Positions 37,142-48,236 of a DNA stretch of 64,000 bases are shown here, piece after piece; the stretch's first letter is position 1, and each line of letters begins with the position of its first letter. The DNA is from Eonycteris spelaea (lineage: Eukaryota > Chordata > Mammalia > Chiroptera > Pteropodidae), in the NCBI GenBank assembly GCA_003508835.1, contig PUFA01000289.1:434001-498000 (forward strand), given 5' to 3'. The notes beneath the pieces are model-generated. The model did no database searches and had not been told where the DNA came from. It saw nothing but the letters and a program-made list of their open reading frames with translations. Made by a program: the position numbers and the translations under genes.

Positions 37142-37682
37142 GCAGCATTATTTACAAAAGCCAAGATATGGAACCAACCTAAGTGCCCATCAATAGATGA
37201 TTGGATAAAGAAGATGTGGTACAAATATACAATGGAACATTAATCAGCCATAAAAAAGAATGAAGTCTTACCATTTGCAACAACATGGATGGACCTAGAG
37301 GTTATTATGCTATGTGAAATAAGTCAGGCAGAGAAAGGCAAATACCAAAACAAAAACAAAAGAGAAACAGACTCTTAGGTACAGAGAACAAACTGATGGT
37401 TACCAGATGGGAGAGGGTTGGGGGACTGAGTGAAAAAGGTGAAAAGATTAAGAAGTACAAATTGGCAGTTACAAATAGTCATGGGGATGTAACGTATACA
37501 GCATAGGAAATACAGTCAATAATACTGTAATAACTATGTACAGTGCTGGGGGGGTACTAGACTTATCAGGGATCACTTAGTAAATTATATAAATGTCTAA
37601 CCACTATATTGTACACCTGAAACTAATATAAAATAATGTTGAATGTCAACTCTAATTGAAAAACAAAAATTAATTTTTAAAA
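37142..37682 (+). mobile_element. 5'-truncated LINE-1 insertion with 17-bp target-site duplication
   Basis: Contains the end of L1 ORF2 ('tggaaccaacctaagtgccc', 'gccataaaaaagaatgaagtc', 'caacatggatggacctagag') followed by the 3' UTR ending 'gtacacctgaaactaatata' and an A-rich tail. The flanks aagaaagtaaaaatctt (37125-37141) and aagaaagcaaaaatctt (37683-37699) differ at one base. The frame is broken and it is inactive. Confidence 0.9.
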
Positions 37683-37799
37683 AAGAAAGCAAAAATCTTA
37701 ACTTGTTACTAAATGATACAAGGCATAAAGCCACTTTTTAATTTCTATATTTGAGAAAAAGTAGTGAAATAATTGTGAAAACTTTTCTTTAACTAGCTT

Positions 37800-38110
37800 A
37801 CGTATATAATGTGGCTAAATCTCATTCAGAATGTTGAGTAAAAGGCAGGCACAAAAGAGTTCACATTGTATGATTCTATTTGTATGACGTTTAAACTTAA
37901 TCTATGTGATGTCATAATAATGACTACTCTTGTTAACCCAAAATCAACTGACTACAAGGGAACATGAGGGAGCCTTCTTGGGTGCTGGAAATGTTCTTGC
38001 ACCCAGTGGTGGTTAGTAGATGGGTGTATACATTCATAAAATTCACCAGGCTGTACAATTAAGAATAATGCCTTTTAATGTATACATTATACCGCAATAT
38101 TAAAAAAAAT
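37800..38110 (+). repeat. Older L1M-type 3' end
   Basis: 'gagtaaaaggcaggcacaaa', 'cacattgtatgattctatttgtatga', 'ttgggtgctggaaatgttct', 'gatgggtgtatacattcataa' and 'ttttaatgtatacattatac' follow the 3' end of old L1M subfamilies in plus orientation. Confidence 0.7.
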
Positions 38111-39234
38111 CCCTTTAAGTATATAAATTAAAACAATAAATATAATGAGTAAAATGACATACATTAGGAAGTATGGAGCTAGAGTATATGACCCATTGCA
38201 ACTTGCCCTTCTAACTTATAACTTAAAGTATAACTTAAAGTTTATAAAATAGTCTGTTCGTAACAGCTAGAGCCAAAATAAATTCAAATCAAAACACAGT
38301 GTATTGACTATGTATTTGTGGAATAGGATAGGTTTACTCTAAGTGCTTCATATACTTGTTAAACAACCTACATTATTCATTTTAAGAATGCTAGATATTA
38401 AATTAATTTAATGTTTTATAGTTTGTTTCCAGAGAACAAATGGCATAATTTTATCAGGTTCAAAAACATTCAACTTGAAGAACCTGTTAATTCTGGCCCT
38501 ATGAATGCAGGGCAAGATGTAGCATGTCAAAGACAACTGATGGACCTTGCTAATCAACAAAATTATGACTGTAGATAATTAGGAATGTAATATAGACTAG
38601 TTGGGTTTTGGTCTTTTAGAAGCTGCATACATTATACAAATACTTCCACAAAAGCGTTTAATCCATAAAAACTTTCTATTATTTCCTATAAAGGCTTAAA
38701 AAAGTAAGTCAGGAATTAAATTTGAAGTTCAGTGCTTCATCTCCTTTCTCATGAATTGAGTTACTTATTCTCTTTTGGTTCCACCAGACTGAAAGTTTTA
38801 CATTTTCCCTCTTTTGGTTTTATGATTATTCTTACCAACTTTAAGAATATTTGATTATGCTAACTCTAAAGTCGATATCCCTACTATTCTCATGAACAGA
38901 ATCAAACTTTTAAACTGTTTTAATTCCCATCATTTACATCAGTCTAAATGTTATTTTATTTACAATTTTGAAGCTGACATCATTAAGGTTTTATACAGCT
39001 AATGCTGTTTAGATTAAACATCACGTTGACTAATTAATTCACTTTTGCTTATCATTCCTTCTTGGAGCTTTCTTCTTCCTTGTGGGTTAAATTTCCATCT
39101 TACTAAAATACACCTTTCAGTAATTTCTTCAAAGAGGGTTTCCTTGATAGTGAATACTCTGTTTTCATGTTATTGTTTTGACTCTTTTCTTGAACTGCAA
39201 TTTATGAAGACATCAAATTCCATCCGCATATCCC

Positions 39235-39690
39235 AGGCAGTACTATTTGCCACATGTGGCTTTTAAGAACTTGAAATGTGGCTAACATAACTGAGAAACT
39301 GAATTTTAAATTTATTTTAATTTAAATTTTAAAATCAATACTAATCAGTTATTAGAAAACTTGTAAGTATTCTTGGAACAATTTGAGTATATAAATCTTT
39401 TTTGCCAGCATATTTTATGAAATCTAAATATTCCTGATGAAATGTAGAGTCTGAAATGAGATGTTATTAGTGTAAAACAGATTTGACTTAGTACAAAAAA
39501 GTGTACATCTTACTAATATTTTTCATTTTGATTACATTTGAAATATTTTAGCACATCGAATTAAATAACATTAAAATTAATTTCATTTGTCTCTTTTAAA
39601 ACTTTTTTAATGTGGCTCCTTGATAATTTCAAATCATATATATATATATGGTGTATATTATATTTCTACTAGACAGTGTTATTCTAGGTT
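39235..39690 (+). mobile_element. Non-autonomous DNA transposon, probable hAT-like (family uncertain)
   Basis: The left end has 'gccacatgtggctttt...gaacttgaaatgtggctaa'. The middle is long and AT-rich. The right end has 'ttttaatgtggctccttg' and 'ttctactagacagtgtt'. The same family occurs as scraps at 2238-2415 and 62090-62215. A TA run sits at 39639-39651. Confidence 0.55.
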
Positions 39691-40005
39691 GAGTTAAATT
39701 CTTTGACAATTTTGCCTCTTTTTATTTTTAAAATAATTACTGTTCTGTTCCTTTCCCTTTCCTCTAGTTTTCCTTCTGGAACTCATATTATAGTATGTTG
39801 GACTTCTTATTCAAACCTCCATGAACCTGAACTCTCGTACATTTTTAACAGCCAGGTGATCTCATAAGTGTTACTGTCTAGTTTACTAATTTTCTGTTTA
39901 AAAAGAAAAGAGAATCTGTGTAATCTGTTGTTTAAGACCTCCGTTAAAGGTGTAAACTTAGTCACTACATATTTTAGATGTTTTTTTCACTTTTTTCATT
40001 CTGCC

Positions 40006-40399
40006 TGTATTAATTCGCTAGGGCTGCCATTACAAATACCACGGACTGGGTGGCTTGAACAACAGAAATTTGTTTTCTCACAGTTCTGGGGGCTGGAAGT
40101 CCAAGATCAAGGAGCCAGGAGAGCCGGTTTTCTCTAAGGCTTCTCTTCTTGGATTCTACGTGGCCATCTTCTCCCTGTGTGTTCACACGGTCTTCTGTCT
40201 GTGTGTCCATCCTAACTTCCTCTTCTTACCCTTTAAGAACACTGTCACAGTAGAGCAGGGCCCCACCTTTACAGCCTAAATTTAACTTAATTAATTCTTT
40301 AAAGATGCCATCTCCAAATACAGTTGTATCCTGAGGCACTGGGAGTTAAGACTTCAATATATGAATTTTGGGAGGACAAAATTCAGCCTAGTTATAACA
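40006..40399 (+). mobile_element. Solo LTR of the ERVL-MaLR group (MST-like)
   Basis: Starts TGTATTAATTCGC and ends TATAACA, a 394-base LTR. The order 'ggctgccattacaaatacc', 'gactgggtggcttgaaca', 'tctgggggctggaagtcc', 'tctccctgtgtgttcacac', 'ctccaaatacagttg' and 'ttgggaggacaaaattcag' is the MST/MLT LTR pattern. No internal region adjoins. Non-coding. Confidence 0.8.
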
Positions 40400-41253
40400 G
40401 TGTCTATTTTAAAAGTCTTCAGTGTCTTGAAGTTTTCTTTTTTCTTCTTCTTTATCTCATCATTTTACTGTATTAAATTCAAAATATTAATTAAAATATA
40501 CTAGATGATTCTGTTATTAGAATTAGATGGTATTATTTTTTAATTGTTCTAATTTTTGTTTTGATGCAATCAACATAATAAACATCCACCATTACATTCC
40601 CACTAGCAGCGTATAAAATTCCACTTGCCCCAAGTCCTTGCTAACTGGAATGGTCAGTCTTTTTAATTTTATACATTCTAATAGATGTGTACTACTATCT
40701 CTGTAGTTTGAATCTGTATCTTCTTGGCGATTAATGATATGAAGACTTTTATATTTCCTTGATGATTGGAATTAGTAGTTGATTTCACATCAGTAGTTGA
40801 AATTAGTAGTTGATGATTTCACATCAGTAGTTGAAATCTGAAATCTGTATTTCTTCTTTGGTAAAGTATCTGTTCAAATCTTTTGCCCAGTTTTGGGGGG
40901 TTGTCTCTTTCTTACTGAGTTTTGAGAGTTCTTTATATATTCTGGATACAAGTCCTTCATTACATGACTAGCTAAATATTTTCTCCTACCATTTGACTTC
41001 TACTTTCATTCTCTTAACCATGTGTTTAGAAGAGTAGATGTTTTTAATTCTAATAAAGTCTCCTTTATCACGCTTTTTCCTTTTATGAATTGAGCATTTG
41101 GAATCATACCTAAAATTCTTTTCCTAACCTAGGGTCACAATCATTGTTTCCTGTGCTTTCTTCTAGAATGTTTATAATTTTAAGTTTTATATTTAGATCT
41201 ATAGCCATTTTGAATTTGTTTTTATATGTGGTATGGGGTAAGAGTCAAAATTT

Positions 41254-41340
41254 TTCCTTCCTTCCTTCCTTCCTTCCTTCCTTCCTTCCTTCCTTCCTTC
41301 CTTCCTCCCTCCCTCCCTCCTCCCTCCTCCCTCTTTCCCT
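41254..41340. repeat. (TTCC)13 microsatellite grading into CCCT-rich tract
   Basis: Thirteen uninterrupted TTCC units (41254-41305; GGAA on the PTPN13 sense strand) followed by degenerate CCCT/CCTC units. It replaces the T-run found at this place in L1 ORF2, so it grew inside the L1 copy. Confidence 0.95.
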
Positions 41341-41606
41341 CCTTCTTTCCCTTCCATCCTTCTTTTTTTAGTATATGAATATCCAATTTTTACAACACTA
41401 TTCATGGAGAAGACCACCCTTTGTATATCTATCATCCATATAAATGTAGGCCTTTTTCTGAACTTTATAATGTTCCATTGATCTATTTTGATTAATGCAG
41501 TTTTGTAATAAATCTTGAAATAAGGTAATTTGAGTCCTCAAACTTTGTTCTTTTTCAATGTTGTTGAATTTCCATGATGGATTTTAGAATTAACTCACTA
41601 ATTTCT

Positions 41607-41609
<3 letters not shown>

Positions 41610-41638
<29 letters not shown>
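41610..41638. repeat. Pure poly(A) run inside L1 relic
   Basis: About 29 consecutive A between 'aatttctgc' and 'gccattgagattgc'. The L1 consensus has a short A-run here, so this is an expanded mononucleotide repeat and not a retroposon tail. Confidence 0.9.
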
Positions 41639-41639
<1 letters not shown>

Positions 41640-44082
41640 CCATTGAGATTGCATTGAATACATAGAGAATTTGAGAATATGGACAATATTGAATCTTCTG
41701 ATCCAGGAACAGCATAGTTCTCCTTTTATTTAAGTCTTTTTAAATTTCTCTCAGAGATTGTTTTTAGTTTTCATCATATAGATCATGTTCCACATATTTT
41801 TTACCATTTTTAAATGGTATTTAAAATTTTCAGTTTCCAATTGTTCATGGCTACTATATATATAATTCGTCAGACTTTTGTATATTGATCTTATATTCTG
41901 AAATTGCTGAACTCAGTTCTAGATGCTTTTTTATAGTGGACTCCATCAAATTTTCTATGTAGTCATTCATGTCATTTTCAAATACATACACTTTTACTGC
42001 TTTCTTTCTAATCTGGATGCCTTTAATTTCTTTTTCTTGCCTTAAAGCATTAGTTAGAATTTTGAGTACAATGTTGAATATAAGTAATGAAAGCAGACAT
42101 CCTTATTCTGGCCTCAGGGGGAAAGATTCAGTGTTTAACCATTAAGTATGATGTTAGTTATAAAATTTTGTAGGTGCCCTTTATCAGGATGAGGTAGTTC
42201 CTTTCTAATGGTAGTTTTTCTTAAAGTCAAGAATGAATATTAGATTTTATCAAATGTTTTTTTCTGCATCTACTGAGATGATCACATGGTTTTATTTCTA
42301 TTCAGTTCATAAACATGGTGAATGTGATTTGTGAATGTTAAACCAATCTTGTACTCTTGGGATCTACTTGATCAGGATGTATTATCGCTTTTACATATTG
42401 TTGAATTCAATTTATTAAAATTTTGTTAAGAATTTTTCATCAATGTTCATAAAGTATATTGGTTTACAGTTTTATTTTCTCTAATGTTTTTGGTTTTGAT
42501 ATTATAGTAATGTTGGCCTCATAGAATTAATTGGGAAGTATTTCCTCCTTTTCAATCTTCTTCATTTGATACATAATTGCTGTTATTTCTTCTTTAAATT
42601 TAAAAATTTCCCTAGTGAAGCAACATGTGCCTGGAACTTTCTTCATGGGATATTTTAAACTATGTGTTCATCATCTTTACAGATATAGGACAATTCAGAT
42701 TGTCTACTTTTTCTTGAGTGAACTTTTGGTAGTTTCTGGTTTTTTTTTTTTTTCAGGTGTTCATCTCATGTAGTTATTAAATTTCCCAACAACTTATTAA
42801 TAATTTTTCCTTATTCTTTTAGTATCTGTAGAATACAAAGTGATGTTACTTTTGTCACGTGATATGTTTCTAAACATCCTGTTGCTATGCTCATAGGAAA
42901 ACAACATCTAAAAACTTTATTGTCATGTATACATAAAATGATTTCACACCTCTAAATTAGTATTGCTCATAAAGGCTTATTTTAAAATAGTTACATTATT
43001 TCTATTCTTCCAATATTCATTCTTACAAGTCATTTAAACTTGGCCCTGTTTTCTTAATTCTAAAAATAGTTAGGTAAAATTGATTCAGGTCATTCCAGCC
43101 CAAAGAGTTTAATTGCATATATAATATATATATATATAGCTTTGAGTTTATACATTTCTTACATGTTTTTTTCCCCTTTAAATGGCAAGGGTATTTCCCT
43201 GAAAGTATTTATTCAGTGAAAGCAATTATAAAACAAAAACAGGAAGAACTTAATTTTGCTGATATTTTACTTAATTCTGATAAAATAATAGATCACTGAT
43301 GCTCTAGTAAGATTGTTTTTAAAACAGGTACCTACAAATTCTAATTTTTAAACACTTTTTAATGAGTGAAGAGCAGAGAAGTTTGATATTTGTCCCAGCT
43401 ATCTGTAGTAACTTGTAGTTTTCACACATGCATCTAACGAGCAAGTGTTTATAACGAAATACAGCCAAAGAATTCTATATGCCCTGCTCTCTGATAATGT
43501 ATTGAAATTTGTTTTCCAAAAACAATAAGAAATGTGACGTGGTCTTCTCAATTTCCCTAGGACTCTTGCTGGTAACTCTTTCAATTTTTTTTATTCAGAC
43601 AGTGAACTTTGTCGTTGTTGTTGTTGTTTAGCATTTCTTTCATCACACTGCTTTATTCTATTATATTTTTAACTGTTTAATTTACTAATTTCACTAATTT
43701 ATTATTTATTTATTAAGCAGGGAACCAGAAATGACTGTACTTAAAGAGATTTATATGAGATTTACATCCTTGTGAATTGAGTCTTTTCCTCTCATTAGTT
43801 ATGAAGAAACAATTTTCACAATAACCAACACTCCAATACCTTAAAATCCCAGAGATTCAAAAGACCCATTTTCTGCAAAGAGCAACAGTTCAATAACTTA
43901 AAAAAAATAGTCACTGTTTTGGGCAACTAATATAATGGTGGTAAGCTAATTTTTCCAAGGTGGCAATAATTTCAGTTCTAAAAATTATCTAGAATGTGTA
44001 TGAGAATGGCATTGTTTTTAATTATATGAAACCACTGGGCTCCTGCATAAATTTATCCACGATGAAAAAACTAAAATCTTAA

Positions 44083-44127
44083 ATGTGTTTTTTTCTGACA
44101 TAAATGTATGTTTTTTTCTGACATAAG
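44083..44127. repeat. Short tandem duplication
   Basis: The phrase 'tgtttttttctgacataa' occurs twice, separated by a few bases, as a head-to-tail duplication. Confidence 0.8.
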
Positions 44128-45392
44128 CTATGCTTTCCAAACAGTTAATAAGATGAACTGAGAAGTATATAATTAGTAGAAAAGGACCCTTAATAAAATT
44201 TCTCCAGAATTTTAATTTCAATGGCCACACTTATTTTTCAAATTAATAAATAGCATCTCCTCAGCTGGCCAAAAAAGTAAAATGCAGCTATCAACTATTT
44301 ATAAGAAACACCTAAAAGTTACAATATGGATAATTTGAAAATGAAGGAGGAAGGATATTCTAGCTAAATGACAAGGAAAAGAAATCAGCAGTAGCAATGC
44401 TTAGAGCAGACTCGATAGAATTTAAGGTGAATAGTAAAAAGAAAAAAACAGCTTATTTTAAATCAATAAAAGGTCCAATTCATTTAAAATTAGTCCTTAG
44501 CCATTATATGTTATCATAAAAAATTGCATGAAAACATATGATGACAGTAGAGAGACAAAAACGTCATTAAAGTGGGAGATCTGGACTAGCCTAAGAATGT
44601 GACAGATCAAGTATACAAAGTAATAGGAATATAAAAAAATTTTCAATGCACACACATGAATAAGCTTAATTTATACCCTAGAAACAGAAAATACATTCTT
44701 TCCAAATTCCCACAGGTTATTTACAAAAATAGACCACAACCAAATCTCAGAAAATTCTAAAAAGTAATCACACAGATCACATTTTAATAATCACAAGACA
44801 ATAATACTAAGAAATACAACACAAGGAAAATCAATTATTATCCCTATCATCTAAATGTTTGGGTTACACATTTTAAAAAATTTTTACATTTTTTCTCTTC
44901 TGAAGAGAAACGACTGCATATGGTGTCTTTCAGCAAAGTCATCCTTAGGTATCATTATTCTCTGAGTGATAATCACAAGTTTATTTTTTTAAAAAAAGGC
45001 TAAAAGTCTTAGATTGCTAGGAGCTTGAAACAATGAAGAAATAGATAATTTTTTTGACCTGTGTTCAACAACCTCCCAGCAGAAATGCTTATTTCTAGGC
45101 TTTTATTCATAGGAATGTCAACCTTCACTTAAATACTAAAAAAGACATAGCAGCAACATACATGCTCAAAAAGACAGGAAGAAAAAGTCACTCATATGAT
45201 CTAAAACAAAGGTTTGTATAACAGACATAGAAAGACAAAGACAAGGAAAACACATTTTAGAAAAAACAAACTTCTTGGAGGCCAACATATTTTGCCTTTT
45301 TTTCCCCTCCCAACAATTATAGCATTATTCGTACGGGCGTTTACTAGAAAACCAAGACCAACACCATTCATCCAAAAAATAAGCAAACTAAT

Positions 45393-45951
45393 ATAGGTAC
45401 TCCCTGCTTTTTGAAAGTCTGTTTTACTCTGCTTTTATGAAAGATCAACATTAATACTTGTTTTCACTAACTGAAAGAAATCTGAAGATTTTAGCTTTTA
45501 CCAGAAAAGGTAAATAGCGAAAATAGCATTCGGCCTTTGTTCTGCAGTAAGCTGTATTACAGGCTGCGCGACTGGAGCAGAGAGAGTGGCACCGCCATGC
45601 TCAGGCCCAGGGATCACACTCGGCAGCACAGCATCAAGAGGGCATAGCTTTGAACTGTGTCTGTGAGCTTCTGTGCTTTATCTCTACTTATTTTGCGTAC
45701 ATTACAAAAAAATGAATCCTAAGGTATCAGAAAAGCTTAAGAGAGCTTGTAAGGATGTTACTTATGTTTAGCAGAAAACTAGATTGTAATTAAATATATT
45801 TGGTATGATTTGGTAGGTTATTTTAGGGTCTGGGAACACTCAAAAATGTTTCCATAGAAATTAAATGGCACTTGCTTCTTTGATTTAAGCCATTGTGGCT
45901 TAACAAAGGGTTTCATAGGAATGCTCTACTTTCAGATAGAGGGAGACATGG
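45393..45951. mobile_element. Non-autonomous mariner/Tigger-like DNA transposon
   Basis: The left end 'ggtactccctgctttttgaaag' and the right end, read reversed ('gtctccctctatctgaaag'), are inverted-repeat versions of each other. The interior has 'gcattcggcctttgttctgcag', 'tttgaactgtgtctgtgagc' and 'taagccattgtggctta', features of a Tigger-group deletion derivative. A very short start-like segment (MNPKVSEKLKRA) survives near 45713-45750, but no transposase remains. The exact family is not certain. Confidence 0.65.
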
Positions 45952-47123
45952 GTAATTTTTAAGTTTCCGTTTGTTATAAGAGTAAAGAGAAAAACTTGTG
46001 GCAAAAAGACATTGTGCTATCAAATATAAGAAATGAAAAATCATAGATTTCAGATAACCTAAATCAAATAAGCATAGTTTTCCTCCAAATAAAATTTCCA
46101 ATTGGCAATCAGAATAGCTAGTAATCTCCAGCTTACCAAAGAATCCAAATTCCATTTCTCTATATTACTGATGTTATTCTGTGAATTAGACTGAAGATCT
46201 TACAGTAACCAACTCCTACTGGACAGTGTCTCAGACATTGCTGTCTCACAATTAATTTTATAACACATCCAGTGAGTCTCTTTATTGTAATGTGCCAGGA
46301 TGTTATACAATAATTGCATTTCAATGACAAATACTTTACAGACATTCAATCTCTATTAAAATAATGAAATTTGAAAGAAAGAAAACCCTCAGGTATGCCC
46401 AGTATGCAAGATGCTTTATATTCTATGAGTCATGGCCAGGGCAGTGATCCTGCCATTAGTATACTAAAAAGAGGTATTACCTCTTCCTCCTCTGAAGGAA
46501 CATCTGTAGTACTTACTGTCTCTGTCACTTATCTGGCACACGTTTTGAAGTAGTAAACTTTTCACATGCATCCAATCTGAAATGAATTCCTCAAGGGCAA
46601 CACTGACACCTTCTCTTATGGGGTTCTTCCATACAATACCTTATAAGCAGAAGGTGTTTCTTAAATATTAATTGACTATTGTTAATTAACTGAGTAATAC
46701 CACCAATATCCTTCCTTTGAAAACATTGCTGGAGTGTGGCTACCTGGTCTATACTCTAGAGTACCTATACTTACAAATTTTCTGAAAAATTAAAAGCAAA
46801 CAAAGCAACAAAGTCTATTAAAATAGCTAGATTCCAGGTAAGTGGCATTTGACGAAATGAGCTTTCTTTATATTTATCTTAATTCTAATCAAAGATCTTC
46901 AAGCATCTAAGTTATAGTAGAATTGGGTGGTACACTGTTTAGTTTACATTCCAGTCTCTGGATTGAAAATAACAGCAACAACAGCAACAATAACAACAAA
47001 GCTTACCATCTGTCCCCTAACATCCTTCCCCTGTACTCCAGACTTTCCTGTACTCAATCAGGGGTCACCCCTACACCTTCCCAAGGTTCCCATAGCTCCT
47101 GGTCTTGGGCAACTCAATCCTAT

Positions 47124-47311
47124 CATGGTTCTCATACTTTAACGTGCATCAGAATATCCTCAAAAACTTGTTAAAATGCAATTACTGGAATCTACTCCCT
47201 GAGTTTCTCATTCAGTTAGGTCTTCTGTGGGGTTAAATATCTGCATTTCTAATAAGTTTTTAGGTGACGCTGATGCTTGCTCATCCAGGGACCACACTTT
47301 GAGAACTATTA
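47124..47311 (+). mobile_element. MER5A (hAT-Charlie non-autonomous transposon)
   Basis: 'ggttctcatactttaacgtgcatcagaat', 'aatctgcatttctaataagt'-like sequence, 'aggtgacgctgatgc' and 'ccagggaccacactttgagaac' match MER5A end to end, with the expected inverted ends GGTTCTCA/TGAGAAC. Confidence 0.88.
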
Positions 47312-47639
47312 CTATCCTCAAAACCTCATCTGTTTCTGTTATGTGTATTGTGCCTGATTAATTCTTTCAAATCAGTTATAAAGATTGATTCTTCCTTTAG
47401 ATGAAGCTTGATTTCCTTACCTACTGTTCTAAATAGGTGGTGGTCATGTGGTATGAATGGCAAATATCGTCTTCCAGGTGGAGTTTTGTAGGATGGCATC
47501 AAATGTTTTTGGTAAACCAAAGAGCGACTAACTTTTCCAGCTCCAAAATGCCACTACCTCTACAGGGAAGCACCAAACTGGCTATTCAGGATACATTATC
47601 CTAATTTAGAGTCACAGGGATGCACATACTATTCTCTCT

Positions 47640-47965
47640 TCCAGAACGTCTTTTTCCTCTCTCTTAACTTCTCTTCTTTCAGGTCTTAGCTTAGGGGGCA
47701 CTTACGCAGAAAGGCATTCTTTTTCCCCCTATGATCATGTCAAATCTTCCTATTATGTGTTCTCATAGAGTCACTGAATTCCTTCCTTTAGCCCTTATCA
47801 TGGTTGCATTTTTTACATTTATTTATATAAATATTTTATTAATAGCTTTTTTCCACACTGGACTATAAGCTCCCTACAGACAGGGAATGTTTTTGGTTTT
47901 GATCATCATATTTTCAGTACCTAGCACAATATCAGGCACATAGATGTTCAAATAAAGGTAGACAA
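47640..47965 (+). repeat. L2 LINE 3' region
   Basis: 'ggtcttagcttagggggcac', 'ccttatcatggttgcatttt', 'ggactataagctccctacagacagggaatg' and 'cctagcacaatatcaggcacatag' give the L2 3' end in order. Confidence 0.8.
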
Positions 47966-48060
47966 GATCTGAGCTTTTTTAGCCCTAAGAGAGGTAAGAG
48001 AAAGTATTCCTATATACTCTGCCCCTTTGCCTATTTTCAGCTACTCAATACTCAAAATTT

Positions 48061-48110
48061 AAAAAAAAAGAAAAAAAGAAAAAAAAAAAGAAAAAGAAAA
48101 AGAAGAAAAA
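48061..48110 (-). promoter_or_regulatory. PTPN13: 50-base uninterrupted pyrimidine tract right after a splice donor
   Basis: On the plus strand all 50 bases are A or G. On the PTPN13 sense strand they read as 44 T and 6 C, beginning 6 bases into the intron after the donor AAAG|GTAAGG. U-rich sequence directly downstream of a 5' splice site is a known binding site for TIA1/TIAL1, which help U1 recruitment. That role here is inferred. The tract is a simple repeat and is likely to vary in length. Confidence 0.6.
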
Positions 48111-48116
48111 CCTTAC

Positions 48117-48236
48117 CTTTCCTGAATAATTCTTGGAGACTTTCAGCACTTTGATTTAACACAGCCCATATTTCTTCCTCTTGCAGTGGTCCTCCCCGAA
48201 CCTCCAGGGCCTCAGCTAGTGACACATGCATGTTAC
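48117..48236 (-). CDS. PTPN13: PTPN13 first coding exon (start codon; residues 1-38)
   Basis: A 120-base exon with 5 bases of 5' UTR (48236-48232) and 115 coding bases (48231-48117), left in phase 1. Acceptor is CTTTGTTTCCTAG|GTAAC with a good pyrimidine tract, and donor is CAGGAAAG|GTAAGG. The ATG at 48231-48229 has A at -3, and the peptide starts MHVSLAEALEVRGGPLQEEE, ending with SLQELFRK. This is the known start of PTPN13 and the beginning of the KIND domain (EALEVRGGPLQEEEIWAVL is typical of KIND N-termini). The short UTR before an acceptor shows that an upstream non-coding exon exists. In human this is exon 2 as I recall. The exon is bounded on its 3' side by a long pyrimidine simple repeat. 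Confidence 0.96.

Larger units (their letters stand above)
40545..42720 (-). mobile_element. Antisense LINE-1 ORF2 relic, ~2.2 kb
   Basis: Read on the minus strand, 42700-40545 follows L1 ORF2 from within the reverse transcriptase region toward its 3' part. Plus-strand landmarks are 'aatgttggcctcatagaattaa', 'tactgagatgatcacatggtttt', 'cagacatccttattctggcc', 'catttttaaatggtatt', 'tcactaatttctgc', 'gttccattgatctattttga' and 'gagttctttatatattctgg'. Many stops and indels: inactive. Two simple repeats have grown within it (41254-41340 and 41610-41638), and a 37-bp stretch near 40785-40850 is duplicated. Confidence 0.88.
31817..48116 (-). other. PTPN13: PTPN13 intron between first and second coding exons (16.3 kb)
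   Basis: The largest intron fully inside the window. It contains a possible DNA-transposon scrap (32177-32360), MIR (35444-35665), L1 (37142-37682), an older L1 3' end (37800-38110), a DNA transposon (39235-39690), an MST-type LTR (40006-40399), an L1 ORF2 relic (40545-42720), a 26-bp duplication (44083-44127), a Tigger-like element (45393-45951), MER5A (47124-47311) and L2 (47640-47965). It ends (in plus coordinates) with a 50-base purine tract at 48061-48110. Nothing recognisable in 32370-35440, 35670-37120, 42750-45390 (apart from the duplication) or 45960-47120. Confidence 0.85.

Noticed and set aside
41144..41435. Open frames on both strands rich in Phe-Leu-Pro-Ser or Glu-Gly-Arg-Lys
   Set aside because: Translations of the TTCC/GGAA microsatellite. 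Simple repeats stay open in all frames.
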